Translations under genes and position numbers: made by a program | Assembly: GCF_003236385.1 (NCBI RefSeq) | Contig: NZ_POUA01000016.1 | Location: 1-43,531 of the forward strand | Direction: 5' to 3' | From: Spongiactinospora gelatinilytica | GTDB lineage: Bacteria > Actinomycetota > Actinomycetes > Streptosporangiales > Streptosporangiaceae | Length of the DNA stretch: 43,531 nucleotides | The notes under the pieces: model-generated | Databases searched by the model: none | What the model was told of the DNA's origin: nothing | Seen by the model: the letters and a program-made list of their open reading frames with translations, nothing else | Shown: positions 8,701 to 15,824 of the stretch, piece by piece | Position numbering within the stretch: position 1 is the first letter of the stretch | Layout: the number at the start of each line of letters is the position of its first letter

Positions 8701-9608
8701 GGCGCGACGCCCTTGCGCGCGCCGCCCGAGCCCTGGCCGCTGCCGCCGAGGGTGGCGGCGACGTGCGTGCCGTGCCCGTGCTGGTCGCCCTCGCCCGTCT
8801 CGGTGAAGTCCTTCTCGGCGGCGATCCGCCCGGCGAGGTCGGGGTGCCCGGCGTCCACGCCGCTGTCCAGGACCGCGACGGTGGTGCCGGTCCCGTCGAA
8901 TCCGGCCGCCCAGGCGGCGGGCGCGCCGATCTGCGGCACGCTGTGGTCAAGTACCGAGCCGACCTTGCGGTCCAGCCAGATCTTCCGCACGCCGTCCAGC
9001 GGGGTCGCGGCCTTGGTACGGCCGGACGCGGCCAGCCTGGACAGCGCGCCGCCGAAGCCGGCCGCCTTGGCCTTGTCCAGGCTCGCCCCCGCCCCGCCGA
9101 TGCTGGACAGGGCACGCACCCGGTCGAGTTGCGGGACCGCCGCCCTGGCGGCGGCCCCGGCGTTCTCGGCGTAGGTGAGGATGAGCGGGATGGAGCCGGA
9201 CCCGGCGTCGGTGTGCCCCTCTTCGGCCAGCGTGGTCACGTTGAACAGCTCGGGGTCCAGACGTTCGGGGATGAGCCCGAGCATGTCGTTGGGGTAGACG
9301 TACGTGTCGCCGTCGCGTTGCTGGACGCGGAACCCGGAGGGCAGGCCGTTCCCCCGCCTGGCGGGCGTGACCGTGGCGGCACTTCGGCCGCCGGCCGACT
9401 CGGTGACGTGTACACGGTCACCGGTGATCAGGGTGACGTCGTAGGAGCGCTGCCCTGCGGTGAGCCCCTGGGCTGGGGGAACGCTGAGCGCCGCCGCGCC
9501 CGTCCCGGTGAGCATCGTGGCGGCCACCGCGGTGGCCAGCGAGACGGTGGTGACGGACACGGTCAGGGCGGCACGACGCCAGCGCGGCGATCCCGGCCGG
9601 AGGCCCAT
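5763..9608 (-). CDS. Secreted subtilisin-like serine protease (S8), paralogue 1
   Basis: The 1281-aa preproprotein starts with an Arg-rich N-terminus and a hydrophobic stretch ending near GTGAAALS, a Sec-type signal. A pro-region follows, with VTLITGDRVHV, typical of large actinobacterial subtilases. The S8 triad is complete: Asp248 (VAVLDSGVDAGHPDL), His279 (HGHGTHVA) and Ser453 (SGTSMATPHVAG), with oxyanion Asn374 (AAGNSGCQAC). Residues 830-920 resemble a protease-associated segment (GRLALVRRDPSATVAAQSNAAAAAGA), and beta-sandwich-like repeats follow. ATG 9608 is chosen because GGAGG (9615-9619) sits 6 nt upstream; a TTG 15 nt earlier overlaps that site. It is nearly collinear with the protease at 9904. 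The substrate is unknown. Confidence 0.95.
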   Translation of the reverse strand: MGLRPGSPRWRRAALTVSVTTVSLATAVAATMLTGTGAAALSVPPAQGLTAGQRSYDVTLITGDRVHVTESAGGRSAATVTPARRGNGLPSGFRVQQRDGDTYVYPNDMLGLIPERLDPELFNVTTLAEEGHTDAGSGSIPLILTYAENAGAAARAAVPQLDRVRALSSIGGAGASLDKAKAAGFGGALSRLAASGRTKAATPLDGVRKIWLDRKVGSVLDHSVPQIGAPAAWAAGFDGTGTTVAVLDSGVDAGHPDLAGRIAAEKDFTETGEGDQHGHGTHVAATLGGSGQGSGGARKGVAPGAKLISGRVLDGGGMGFASWIIAGMEWAAAEQHADVVNMSLGTAEPGGPLTEAVGDLSRRYGTLFVVAAGNSGCQACVGSPGDAPEALTVGAVDGQDRLADFSSFGPVGMQRAVKPDVTAPGVGVIAARAKGTRLGEPVDATYTRISGTSMATPHVAGAAALLRQARPGITAAELKSLLMGTAKPAADVPADKQGAGRIDVAAALAQPVQASSGSVGFGLVVIPKGEPVARTVTYRNPSAAPVTLDLTAGGAFSVAPPRLDLPAGGTGQVTVTLDPARAEAGWQRTELVAKTAGGPALRTLLTANAEPERAELKVVPIARDGRVTRSVVNIVNVADGGLHGRALPGDPVQWCDGGSVPGSCVRVLPGTYSVLGRVTTVHPSLDPFDDGMRGNVLNATFAGDPEVKVTGDTEVVLDARKGAEIKIDTPHRDAQAGPSGATKLTWHRAPEKGPDNVDSYLPAGSQEERLFATPTRRVTKGEFGFASRWRLTAPQITLRTPGVELDPRYYDSVWFSDDTTQFPRLDGNALLLAADAGRATAKDLAGKNLRGRLALVRRDPSATVAAQSNAAAAAGAKLVAIYSGTPGVDPVFPGTGTRLSVPTLRLTHEEGLRLLERMRKIPVVVLATGVVASPYAYEVYEREEGRIPARLEYTVRPRSMATVKTTYRTQLTDKVVLSETRFGWQPWEDGSYDSWHAQYAPRTRVDYVTADPKVTWEAMAVAPERNYNVIWQPKDVPRIALSEFTNRSLSAGERSELDWFRQPMAPGVRRYDQLRRTGDLLYVDMQAYVDAHGNTGTTSTGHFPGATTSDFRLYRGETLVAETEATPAGTIALPAQRMDYRIEYEIRTPGPYVQLSTRTRAEWTFGSQRPEGDATMVVPLLLAEYDVPVDIRNRARGDQFGLRLYHQRGSDPARIKDVSLEVSYDDGATWRPVARLRAKGGNTYEARLGRPGGEFVSLRLKATDQRGNSLSQEVIRAYARR

Positions 9609-9695
9609 TGGCAACCTCCACAAAAGGGGGAAAAGATCGTCCTAATTCCTAATCGCCTGGACATCCGGCTGTCCACGTCCGGACATGGCGAAGAC

Positions 9696-9735
9696 CTGAC
9701 ATGTCGTAAACCCGACTCCCCTGGAGGCGTGTCAG
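9696..9735. promoter_or_regulatory. Candidate operator upstream of protease 1, shared with protease 2
   Basis: CTGACA (9696-9701), overlapping the palindrome GACATGTC (9698-9705), and TGTCAG (9730-9735) are retained in both duplicated promoters with the same 28-nt gap. Between the arms only scattered bases match (cccgact is kept). This makes it a candidate binding site for the TrmB/LuxR-type regulator encoded at 13907. Function is inferred from conservation only. Confidence 0.4.
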
Positions 9736-9751
9736 CCAGCGGCCCGTACGG

Positions 9752-9783
9752 ATGAGGGCACCGAGCGTGGCGGAACGGCGTCC
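9752..9783 (+). pseudogene. Remnant of the 5' end of the protease regulator gene
   Basis: These bases align without gaps to 13892-13923, the start of the intact TrmB/LuxR-type regulator. The copy keeps the ribosome-site region and the first codons (MAERR), but the ATG has become GTG (9767), and similarity stops after the fifth codon. The frame runs on for 27 codons and stops at 9848-9850, inside the next terminator hairpin. It is a duplication scar, not a regulator. Confidence 0.75.
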
Positions 9784-9818
9784 GGCACGGCCGCGTCCCG
9801 GCGGCCGGAAAACGAACG

Positions 9819-9856
9819 CGTCCCTCACTCCCGGGGTCTACCGGGAGTGAGGGACG
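9819..9856. terminator. 16-bp hairpin after protease 2
   Basis: A perfect 16-bp stem (9819-9834 with 9841-9856) encloses a 6-nt loop. It is the same element as at 5679-5715 apart from the loop. It lies 3' of the second protease (minus strand) and marks the left edge of the right duplication copy. Confidence 0.8.
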
Positions 9857-9903
9857 GTCTCCTTCATGATCCCCGCTCGCCGAATCCGTTCCGGCCGGAC
9901 GGG

Positions 9904-12900
9904 TCAGCGGCGGGCGTAGGCGCGGATCACCTCCTGGGAGAGGCTGTTCCCGCGCTGGTCGGTGGCCTTGAGGCGGAGCGAGACGAACTCGCCGCCCGGC
10001 CGGCCCACCGAGACGTCGTACAGGCCACCGCCCTTGCCCTGCAGGCGGTCAACGGGCCGCCAGGTCGCGCCGTCGTCGTAGGACACCTCCAGGGACACGT
10101 CCTTGATCTCGGCGGCCTCCGAGCCACGCTGGTGGTACAACCGCAGGCCGAACTCGTCGACGCCGCTCCTGTTCTGGATGTCCACCGGCACGTCGTACCC
10201 GGCGAGCAGCAGCGGGACGACCGCGGTCTCCTCGCCCTGCGGGCGCTGCGAGCCGAACGTCCACACCGCCTTGGTCCTGGTGGAGAGCTTGGCGTAGGAG
10301 CCAGGGGTCCGCACGTCGTATTCGATCCGGTAGCCCGCGGGCTCCGGCGGCAGTGCGATCGTCCCTGCCGGAACCCCCTCGGTCTGCGCGACCAGCGTGT
10401 CCCCCTGGTACAGGCGGAAGTCGGTCGTCGTCGCGCCCGGGAAGCGGCCCGTGCCGACGGTCCCGGTGTTGCCGTGCGCGTCCACGTACGCCTGCATGTC
10501 CACGTACAGCAGGTCGCCGGTCCTGCGCAACTGGTCGTACCGCCGCACGCCCGGGGCGAGCGGCTGCCGGAACCAGTCCAGCTTCGTCACCTCCCCCGGC
10601 TTGAGCGGCCGGTTGGTGAACTCCGACAGCGAGATCCGCGACAGGTCCGGCGGCTGCCAGATGACGTTGTAGTACCTCTCCGGCGCGACCGCCGTCGCCT
10701 CCCAGCTCAGCCCGGTGTCGGCGGTGACGTAGTCCACCCGGGTGCGCGGCGCGTACTGCGGGTGCCAGGAGTCGTAGGAACCGACTTCCCAGGGCTGCCA
10801 GCCGAACCGGGTCTCCGAGAGGACCAGCTTGTCAGTGAGCTGGGTCCGGTACGTGGTCTCGACCGTGGCCGCCCCCTCCGGCGCCACCGTGTACTTCAGC
10901 TCGGCCGGTATCCGTCCCTCCTCGCGCTCGTAGACCTCGTAGGCGTAGGGGCTGGCCACCACACCCGTGGTGTGGACGACCACGGGCCCCTCACGCATCC
11001 GCTCCAGCAGCTCGAGGCCCTCCTCGTGGGTCAGCCGCACGGTCGGGACGGTGAGTTTCGTCCCGGAGCCGGGGAAGACCCCGTCCAGGCCGGGCGTGTC
11101 ACTGTAGATCGCCACCAGCTTGGCGCCCGCCGCGGCGGCGGCGTTGGACTGCGCGGCGACCGTGGCGGACGGGTCTCGCCGGACCAGCGCGAGCCTGCCC
11201 CGCAGGTCCTTGCCGGCGAGGTCTTCGGGCCTGGCGCGCCCGGCGTCGACGGCCGTCAGGTCGGCTTCGCCGTCCAGGCGCGGGAACTGGGTGGACTCGT
11301 CGCTGAACCACACCGCGTCGTAGTAACGCGGGTCGAGTTCGACGCCCGGCGTCCGCAGGGCGATCTGCGGCGCGGCCAGCCGCCACCTGCTCGCGAACCC
11401 GAACTCGCCCTTGGTCACGCTCTCGGTCGGCGTGGCGAAGAAGCGCTCTTCGAGGCTGCCCGCGGGCAGGTAGGCATCGACGACGTCGGCGCCCTTCACC
11501 GGCTTCCGGTGCCAGATCAGCTTGGTCGCACCCTCCGGAAGCGGCTGAGCGTCGGGATGTGGCGTATCGATCTCGATCTCGACCGCCTTGCGGGCGTCGA
11601 GCACCACTTCGGTGTCGCCGGTGACCTCCACCTCGGGATCGCCGGCGAAGGTGGTGTGCAGCACGCTGCCGCGGATGCCCTCCTCCAGCGGGTCCAGGCT
11701 GGGGTGGACGGTTATGACCCGCCCGAGCACGGAGTAGGTCCCGGGGAGAACGCGCACACAGGAACCGGGCAACTGGCCCTCATCACACCACTGGACCGGG
11801 TCGCCGGGCAGCGCGCGGCCGTCCAGCCCGCCGTCCTCCACGTTGACGATGTTGACCACCGGTTTGGTCTCCCGGCCGTCCCTGGCGAACGCTTTGACGT
11901 TCAGCTCGGCCCGCTTCGGCTCGGCGTTGGCGGTCAGCAGCGTGCGCAGCGCGGGACCGCCGGCGGTCTTGGCGACCAGCTCGATGCGCTGCCACCCGGC
12001 CTCCGCCTCCCCCGGATCGAGGGTGACGGTCGCCGAGCCCGTACCGCCCGCGGGCAGATCGAGCCTGGCCGGGACGACACTGAACGCGCCGCCCGCCGTG
12101 AGATCGAGCGTGACCGGCGTCGCCGAGGGGTTGCGATAGCTCACGGTGCGGGTGACCGGCTCGCCCTCAGGGGTCACCACGAGCCCGAAGTCCACGGACC
12201 CGGAGGACGCCTGGACCGGCTGGGCGAGGGCCCCGGCGACGTCGATCCGGCCGGTGCCCTGCTTGTCCACGGAGATGCCGGCGGCCGGCTTGGCGGTGCC
12301 CATCAGCAGCGACTTAAGCTCGGCGGCGGTGATCCCGGGCCGGACCTGGCGCAGCAGCGCGGCCGCCCCGGCGACGTGCGGGGTGGCCATGGAGGTGCCG
12401 GAGATCCTGGTGTAGGTGGCGTCCACCGGCTCACCGAGCCCGGTCCCCCGTGCTCTCGCCGCGACGATGCCCACGCCGGGCGCGGTGACGTCGGGCTTGA
12501 CCGCGCGCTGCATGCCGACCGGTCCGAAACTGGAGAAGCCGGCCGACCCGTCTTCGCGATCCACCGCACCGACGGTCAGAGCCTCGGGGGCGTCACCGGG
12601 GCTGCCGACGCACGCCTGACAGCCGGAGTTGCCCGCAGCCACCACGAACAGCGTGCCGTATCTACGGGTGAGGTCGCCCACCGCCTCGGTGACCGGTCCG
12701 CCGGGCTCGGCGAAACCGAGACTCAGGTTGACGACGTCGGCGTCCTGTTCCCCCGCGGCCCACTCCATCCCGTCGATGACCCAGGACGCGAAGCCCATTC
12801 CTCCGCCGTCGAGGACCCGGCCGTCGAGCAGCCTCGCGCCGGGGGCGACGCCCTTGCGCGCGCCGGCCGAGCCCTGACCGCTGCCGCCGAGGATGGCCGC

Positions 12901-13749
12901 GACATGCGTGCCGTGCCCGTACTGGTCACCGGTGCCGATGCCGGTGAAATCCCGCTGACCGGCGATCCGCCCCGCGAGGTCGGGGTGCCCGGCGTCCACG
13001 CCGCTGTCCAGGACCGCGACAGTGGTGCCGGCCCCGTCGAATCCGGCGGCCCAGGCGGCGGGGGCGCCGATCTGATGCGTGCTGCGGTCCAGCGTCGATC
13101 TGGCCTTGCGGTCCAGCCAGATCTTCCGCACGCCGTCCAGCGGGGTCGCGGCCTTGGTACGGCCGGAGGCCGCGAGCTTGAGGAGCGCGCCGCCGAAGCC
13201 GGCCGCCTTGGTTTTGTCCAGGGTCACCCCCGCCCCGCCGATGCTCTCCAGCGTACGAAGCGTGGTGAGCTGGGGAACCGCTGCCTTGGCGGCGTTCCCG
13301 GCGTTCTTCGCATAGGTGAGGATGAGCGGAATGGCCGCCGGTCCGGCGTCGGTGAGCCCTTCCTCGGCCAGCGTGGTCACGTTGAACAGCTCGGGATCCA
13401 AGCGATCCGGGATCAAACCGAGCATGTCGTTGGGGTAGACGTACGTGTCGCCGTCGCGTTGCTGAATGCGGAACCCGGATGGCAGGGAGTTCCCGCGCCT
13501 GGCGGGCGTGACCGTGGCGGCGCTGCGGCCGCCGGCCGACTCGGTGACGTGTACACGGTCACCGGTGATCAGGGTGACATCGTAGGAGCGTGGCGCGGCG
13601 GTGATCTCTGTGGGTGGCGTGGCCCCGGTCGCCGCGGCCGGGGCCTGTCCGATGAGCGCCGTGGAGGCCACGGCGGTCGCCAGGGAGATGGTGGTGACGG
13701 ATAAGTTCACAGCGGAACGGCGCCAGAACCGCCCTTGCCGGAGGGTCAT
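9904..13749 (-). CDS. Secreted subtilisin-like serine protease (S8), paralogue 2
   Basis: The protein has 1281 residues, the same length as its neighbour, and aligns with it almost without gaps; identity looks above 80% by eye. The triad is at the same positions: Asp248 (VAVLDSGVDAGHPDL), His279 (YGHGTHVA) and Ser453 (SGTSMATPHVAG), with Asn374. The signal peptide and N-terminal 60 residues differ most. Differences elsewhere cluster in the pro-region and in the C-terminal half (for example VKGADVVDAYLPAGS versus EKGPDNVDSYLPAGS). ATG 13749 has GGAGG (13756-13760) 6 nt upstream. It diverges from the TrmB/LuxR-type regulator and is probably its target. It is expected to be an extracellular protease with a broad or unknown substrate. 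Confidence 0.95.
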   Translation of the reverse strand: MTLRQGRFWRRSAVNLSVTTISLATAVASTALIGQAPAAATGATPPTEITAAPRSYDVTLITGDRVHVTESAGGRSAATVTPARRGNSLPSGFRIQQRDGDTYVYPNDMLGLIPDRLDPELFNVTTLAEEGLTDAGPAAIPLILTYAKNAGNAAKAAVPQLTTLRTLESIGGAGVTLDKTKAAGFGGALLKLAASGRTKAATPLDGVRKIWLDRKARSTLDRSTHQIGAPAAWAAGFDGAGTTVAVLDSGVDAGHPDLAGRIAGQRDFTGIGTGDQYGHGTHVAAILGGSGQGSAGARKGVAPGARLLDGRVLDGGGMGFASWVIDGMEWAAGEQDADVVNLSLGFAEPGGPVTEAVGDLTRRYGTLFVVAAGNSGCQACVGSPGDAPEALTVGAVDREDGSAGFSSFGPVGMQRAVKPDVTAPGVGIVAARARGTGLGEPVDATYTRISGTSMATPHVAGAAALLRQVRPGITAAELKSLLMGTAKPAAGISVDKQGTGRIDVAGALAQPVQASSGSVDFGLVVTPEGEPVTRTVSYRNPSATPVTLDLTAGGAFSVVPARLDLPAGGTGSATVTLDPGEAEAGWQRIELVAKTAGGPALRTLLTANAEPKRAELNVKAFARDGRETKPVVNIVNVEDGGLDGRALPGDPVQWCDEGQLPGSCVRVLPGTYSVLGRVITVHPSLDPLEEGIRGSVLHTTFAGDPEVEVTGDTEVVLDARKAVEIEIDTPHPDAQPLPEGATKLIWHRKPVKGADVVDAYLPAGSLEERFFATPTESVTKGEFGFASRWRLAAPQIALRTPGVELDPRYYDAVWFSDESTQFPRLDGEADLTAVDAGRARPEDLAGKDLRGRLALVRRDPSATVAAQSNAAAAAGAKLVAIYSDTPGLDGVFPGSGTKLTVPTVRLTHEEGLELLERMREGPVVVHTTGVVASPYAYEVYEREEGRIPAELKYTVAPEGAATVETTYRTQLTDKLVLSETRFGWQPWEVGSYDSWHPQYAPRTRVDYVTADTGLSWEATAVAPERYYNVIWQPPDLSRISLSEFTNRPLKPGEVTKLDWFRQPLAPGVRRYDQLRRTGDLLYVDMQAYVDAHGNTGTVGTGRFPGATTTDFRLYQGDTLVAQTEGVPAGTIALPPEPAGYRIEYDVRTPGSYAKLSTRTKAVWTFGSQRPQGEETAVVPLLLAGYDVPVDIQNRSGVDEFGLRLYHQRGSEAAEIKDVSLEVSYDDGATWRPVDRLQGKGGGLYDVSVGRPGGEFVSLRLKATDQRGNSLSQEVIRAYARR

Positions 13750-13835
13750 CGACAACCTCCACAATTAGGGAAAGATCGTTCAAAGTCCTAATCGCAAGGA
13801 CGTATCCCTGTCCATGGCCTGGCCATGGCGAGGAC

Positions 13836-13875
13836 CTGACATGTCGTGAACCCGACTGCGCGAGTAAAGTGTCAG
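13836..13875. promoter_or_regulatory. Candidate operator between protease 2 and its regulator
   Basis: The counterpart of 9696-9735: CTGACA at 13836-13841 overlapping GACATGTC (13838-13845), and TGTCAG at 13870-13875. Just to the left lies another inverted repeat, CCATGGC-CTG-GCCATGG (13812-13828). At that place the left duplicate has a different, weaker inverted repeat (TGTCC/GGACA). The two promoters may therefore respond differently. Binding is inferred. Confidence 0.4.
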
Positions 13876-13906
13876 CCGCCGGCACGTACGGATGGGGGCA
13901 CCGAGC

Positions 13907-14902
13907 ATGGCGGAACGGCGTCTGCTGGAGGGATTGGGGGTCAGCGCCGCGGAGGAGAACGCCTACCGGGCGCTGCTGCGGCACGGGCCGTCCACGCTGA
14001 GCGGCCTTTCCGCGGGGACCGGGAGTTCGGTGACCGCGATCCGCCGGATGCTGCCAAGGATGGAGAACCTCGGGCTGGTCACCCGGGTGGCGGGCCGCCC
14101 GCTCCGGTTGTTCGCGACCCCGCCCAACGTGGCGATCGACATCCTGGTGGCGCGCAGGCACGACGAGATCACGCACAGCCGGGCCGCCGCCGCGGCGCTG
14201 ACCGCCGAGGTCGGCGACCCGTCCGGGCACCACCCCGAGGAGCTGCTCGAAGTGGTGACCGGCCGGGAGGCGGTCGCCCGGCGCTTCCTCCAGCTTGAGC
14301 GCAACGCGACCGAGGAGTTCCTGGTCCTGGTGCATCCGCCGTACGCGGTGGACATCACCGACGAGGGGGTCAACCGGCGGCGCAGCATGCGCCGGGTCCA
14401 GGCCCGGGCGATCTACGGGCCGCGCGCCTTCGACGACCCGGTCATGCTGGAGCACACCCGGCGGGCCATCGCCGAGGGCGAGCACGCCCGGCTGGGCGAG
14501 GTGCCGATCAAGATGGCCATCGCCGACGGGCGTACGGCGATCCTGCCGCTCGCCTCCGAGCCCGACCCGAACGACGCCCTGGTGGTACACCCCTCGGCGC
14601 TGCTCGACGCGCTGGTGGCGCTGTTCGAGACGCTGTGGCGGGGCGCCGTGCCGCTCCGGCTCGCGCCCGCTGGGACGGGCGATCCCAGCGAGGCCGAGCC
14701 CGGCCCGTGGCCGCGGTCGTCCGACACCGAGGTGCTGACCCTGCTGGCCACCGGGCTGAAGGACGAGGCCATCGCCCGGCAGCTCGGCCTCAGCGCGCGT
14801 ACCGTGCAGCGCCGTGTGCAGACCCTGTGCGAGCACCTCGGCGCCCGCACCAGGTTTCACGCGGGCTTCCTGGCGGCCCGGCACGGGCTGCTCACCCGCT
14901 GA
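13907..14902 (+). CDS. TrmB-type N-terminus, LuxR-type C-terminus transcriptional regulator
   Basis: The 331-aa protein has a TrmB-like winged helix in residues 5-65 (LGVSAAEENAYRALLRHGPSTLSGLS, AIRRMLPRMENLGLVTRV). A central sensor-like domain follows at about 90-250. A LuxR-type HTH lies at about 272-325 (DTEVLTLLATGLKDEAIARQ, LSARTVQRRVQTL). Regulators of this build often lie next to large secreted proteases in actinomycetes. ATG 13907 is preferred because a GGGGG tract lies about 7 nt upstream; ATG 13892 is the in-frame alternative. The gene diverges from protease 2, and the same 5' end survives beside protease 1, so both proteases were probably under its control at the time of duplication. 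No ligand can be deduced. Confidence 0.88.
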   Translation: MAERRLLEGLGVSAAEENAYRALLRHGPSTLSGLSAGTGSSVTAIRRMLPRMENLGLVTRVAGRPLRLFATPPNVAIDILVARRHDEITHSRAAAAALTAEVGDPSGHHPEELLEVVTGREAVARRFLQLERNATEEFLVLVHPPYAVDITDEGVNRRRSMRRVQARAIYGPRAFDDPVMLEHTRRAIAEGEHARLGEVPIKMAIADGRTAILPLASEPDPNDALVVHPSALLDALVALFETLWRGAVPLRLAPAGTGDPSEAEPGPWPRSSDTEVLTLLATGLKDEAIARQLGLSARTVQRRVQTLCEHLGARTRFHAGFLAARHGLLTR

Positions 14903-14925
14903 ACCGCCCGGCGGCCAGGTGCGGG

Positions 14926-15642
14926 CTAGCCCGTCTGCTCGCCCGCCTTGGCCTCGCGGGCGGCGCGGACCATCTCGATCTTCGCGCTGGCGGCGTACTT
15001 GTCGACGTACTCCTGCCCGGCCAGCTCCATCAGCGCGTACATGATCTCGTCGGTGACCGCGCGCAGCACCAGCCGGTCGTCCTCCATGCCGTAGTAGCGG
15101 GAGAAGTCCAGTGGCTTGCCGAAGCGCACCCCCGGCCGGATGCCGAGCTTGGGCAGCGGACGCCCGGGCGGCATCATCTCGAAGGTGTCGACCATCGCCC
15201 ACGGGATCACCGGCACCCGCGACTCCAGCGCGAGCCTGGCCACCCCGGTCTTGCCCTTGTAGAGCCGCCCGTCCGGCGAGCGGGTGCCCTCGGGGTAGAT
15301 GCCGAGCACGTGCCCGTTGCGCAGCACCCGCAGCCCGGTGCGCAGCGCCGCCTCGCTCGCCTTGCCGCCGGACCGGTCGATCGGCACGGTGCCGACCCCG
15401 GAGAAGAACATCCGGCTCAGCAGGCCCTTGATCCCGGTACCGGTGAAGTATTCGGCCTTGCCGAGCGAAATGACCTTGCGCGGCAGGAACAGCGCGCCGA
15501 AGAAGTGGTCGGCGAACGACAGGTGGTTGCCCGCCAGAATGACCGGCCCTTCGCGCGGCACGTTGTCAGTGCCCTCCGCCCACGGGCGGAACACCAGGTG
15601 AAGGAACGGCCCCAAGATGGCCTTGACCACCCAGTAGAACAC
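14926..15642 (-). CDS. PlsC-like 1-acylglycerol-3-phosphate acyltransferase
   Basis: The 238-aa protein has the acyltransferase motifs in order: NHLSFAD (HX4D catalytic pair), a GKAEYFTG block, GVGTVPIDRSGG and GIYPEGTRSPDG (EGTR phosphate-binding motif), then VPVIPWAM. The N-terminal hydrophobic stretch (FYWVVKAILGPFLHLVF) would anchor it to the inner leaflet. The family acylates lysophosphatidic acid or related lipids. GTG 15642 is chosen because GAGG (15650-15653) lies 7 nt upstream and homologues begin close to this point; an ATG at 15663 has no ribosome site. It is divergent from the carboxylesterase gene, and its stop is 23 bp from that of the protease regulator. Confidence 0.9.
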   Translation of the reverse strand: MFYWVVKAILGPFLHLVFRPWAEGTDNVPREGPVILAGNHLSFADHFFGALFLPRKVISLGKAEYFTGTGIKGLLSRMFFSGVGTVPIDRSGGKASEAALRTGLRVLRNGHVLGIYPEGTRSPDGRLYKGKTGVARLALESRVPVIPWAMVDTFEMMPPGRPLPKLGIRPGVRFGKPLDFSRYYGMEDDRLVLRAVTDEIMYALMELAGQEYVDKYAASAKIEMVRAAREAKAGEQTG

Positions 15643-15824
15643 TCGGGCACCTCTTCTCGGCATCGGTGGCCGCCGCAGGCCGCCATTCGGGTCCGGCGCC
15701 GGTACGGCAGGCAGCCATCCTCCCATCTTCCGGCCGGGAAGTCTCACCGCCAAACCGGCGTTCCTCTCCCCAAACCAGCGTGTCTCATGCGACGATCGGG
15801 CGAACCGCCGAAGGAGGGAGCGCG

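Larger units (their letters stand above)
5677..9783. repeat. Segmental duplication, left copy (about 4.1 kb)
   Basis: This unit matches 9817-13923 at a constant offset of 4140-4141 bp. It runs from the terminator hairpin, through the protease and its promoter, into the first codons of the divergent regulator. Similarity ends abruptly on both sides: before the hairpin, and after 9783, where the intact regulator in the right copy continues. The left copy lacks the rest of the regulator. Confidence 0.85.
9817..13923. repeat. Segmental duplication, right copy (about 4.1 kb)
   Basis: This unit matches 5677-9783. It is continuous with the full regulator gene on its right, so it looks like the original arrangement. 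About 33 bp (9784-9816), containing the small inverted repeat ggccgc/gcggcc, separate the two copies. Confidence 0.85.

Noticed and set aside
9784-9816. Possible insertion-sequence scar between the duplicated units
   Set aside because: The 33 bp hold only a small inverted repeat (ggccgc/gcggcc); no terminal repeats, target duplication or transposase remains were found.
4851-13704. Very long open frames on the plus strand opposite the two proteases
   Set aside because: They are antisense shadows of GC-rich coding DNA. The minus strand gives complete subtilase domains with ribosome sites; the plus-strand products are low-complexity.
13812-13828. CCATGGC-CTG-GCCATGG as the main operator of the protease regulator
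   Set aside because: It is not kept in the duplicated promoter of the left copy, so the GACATGTC/TGTCAG elements are stronger candidates.
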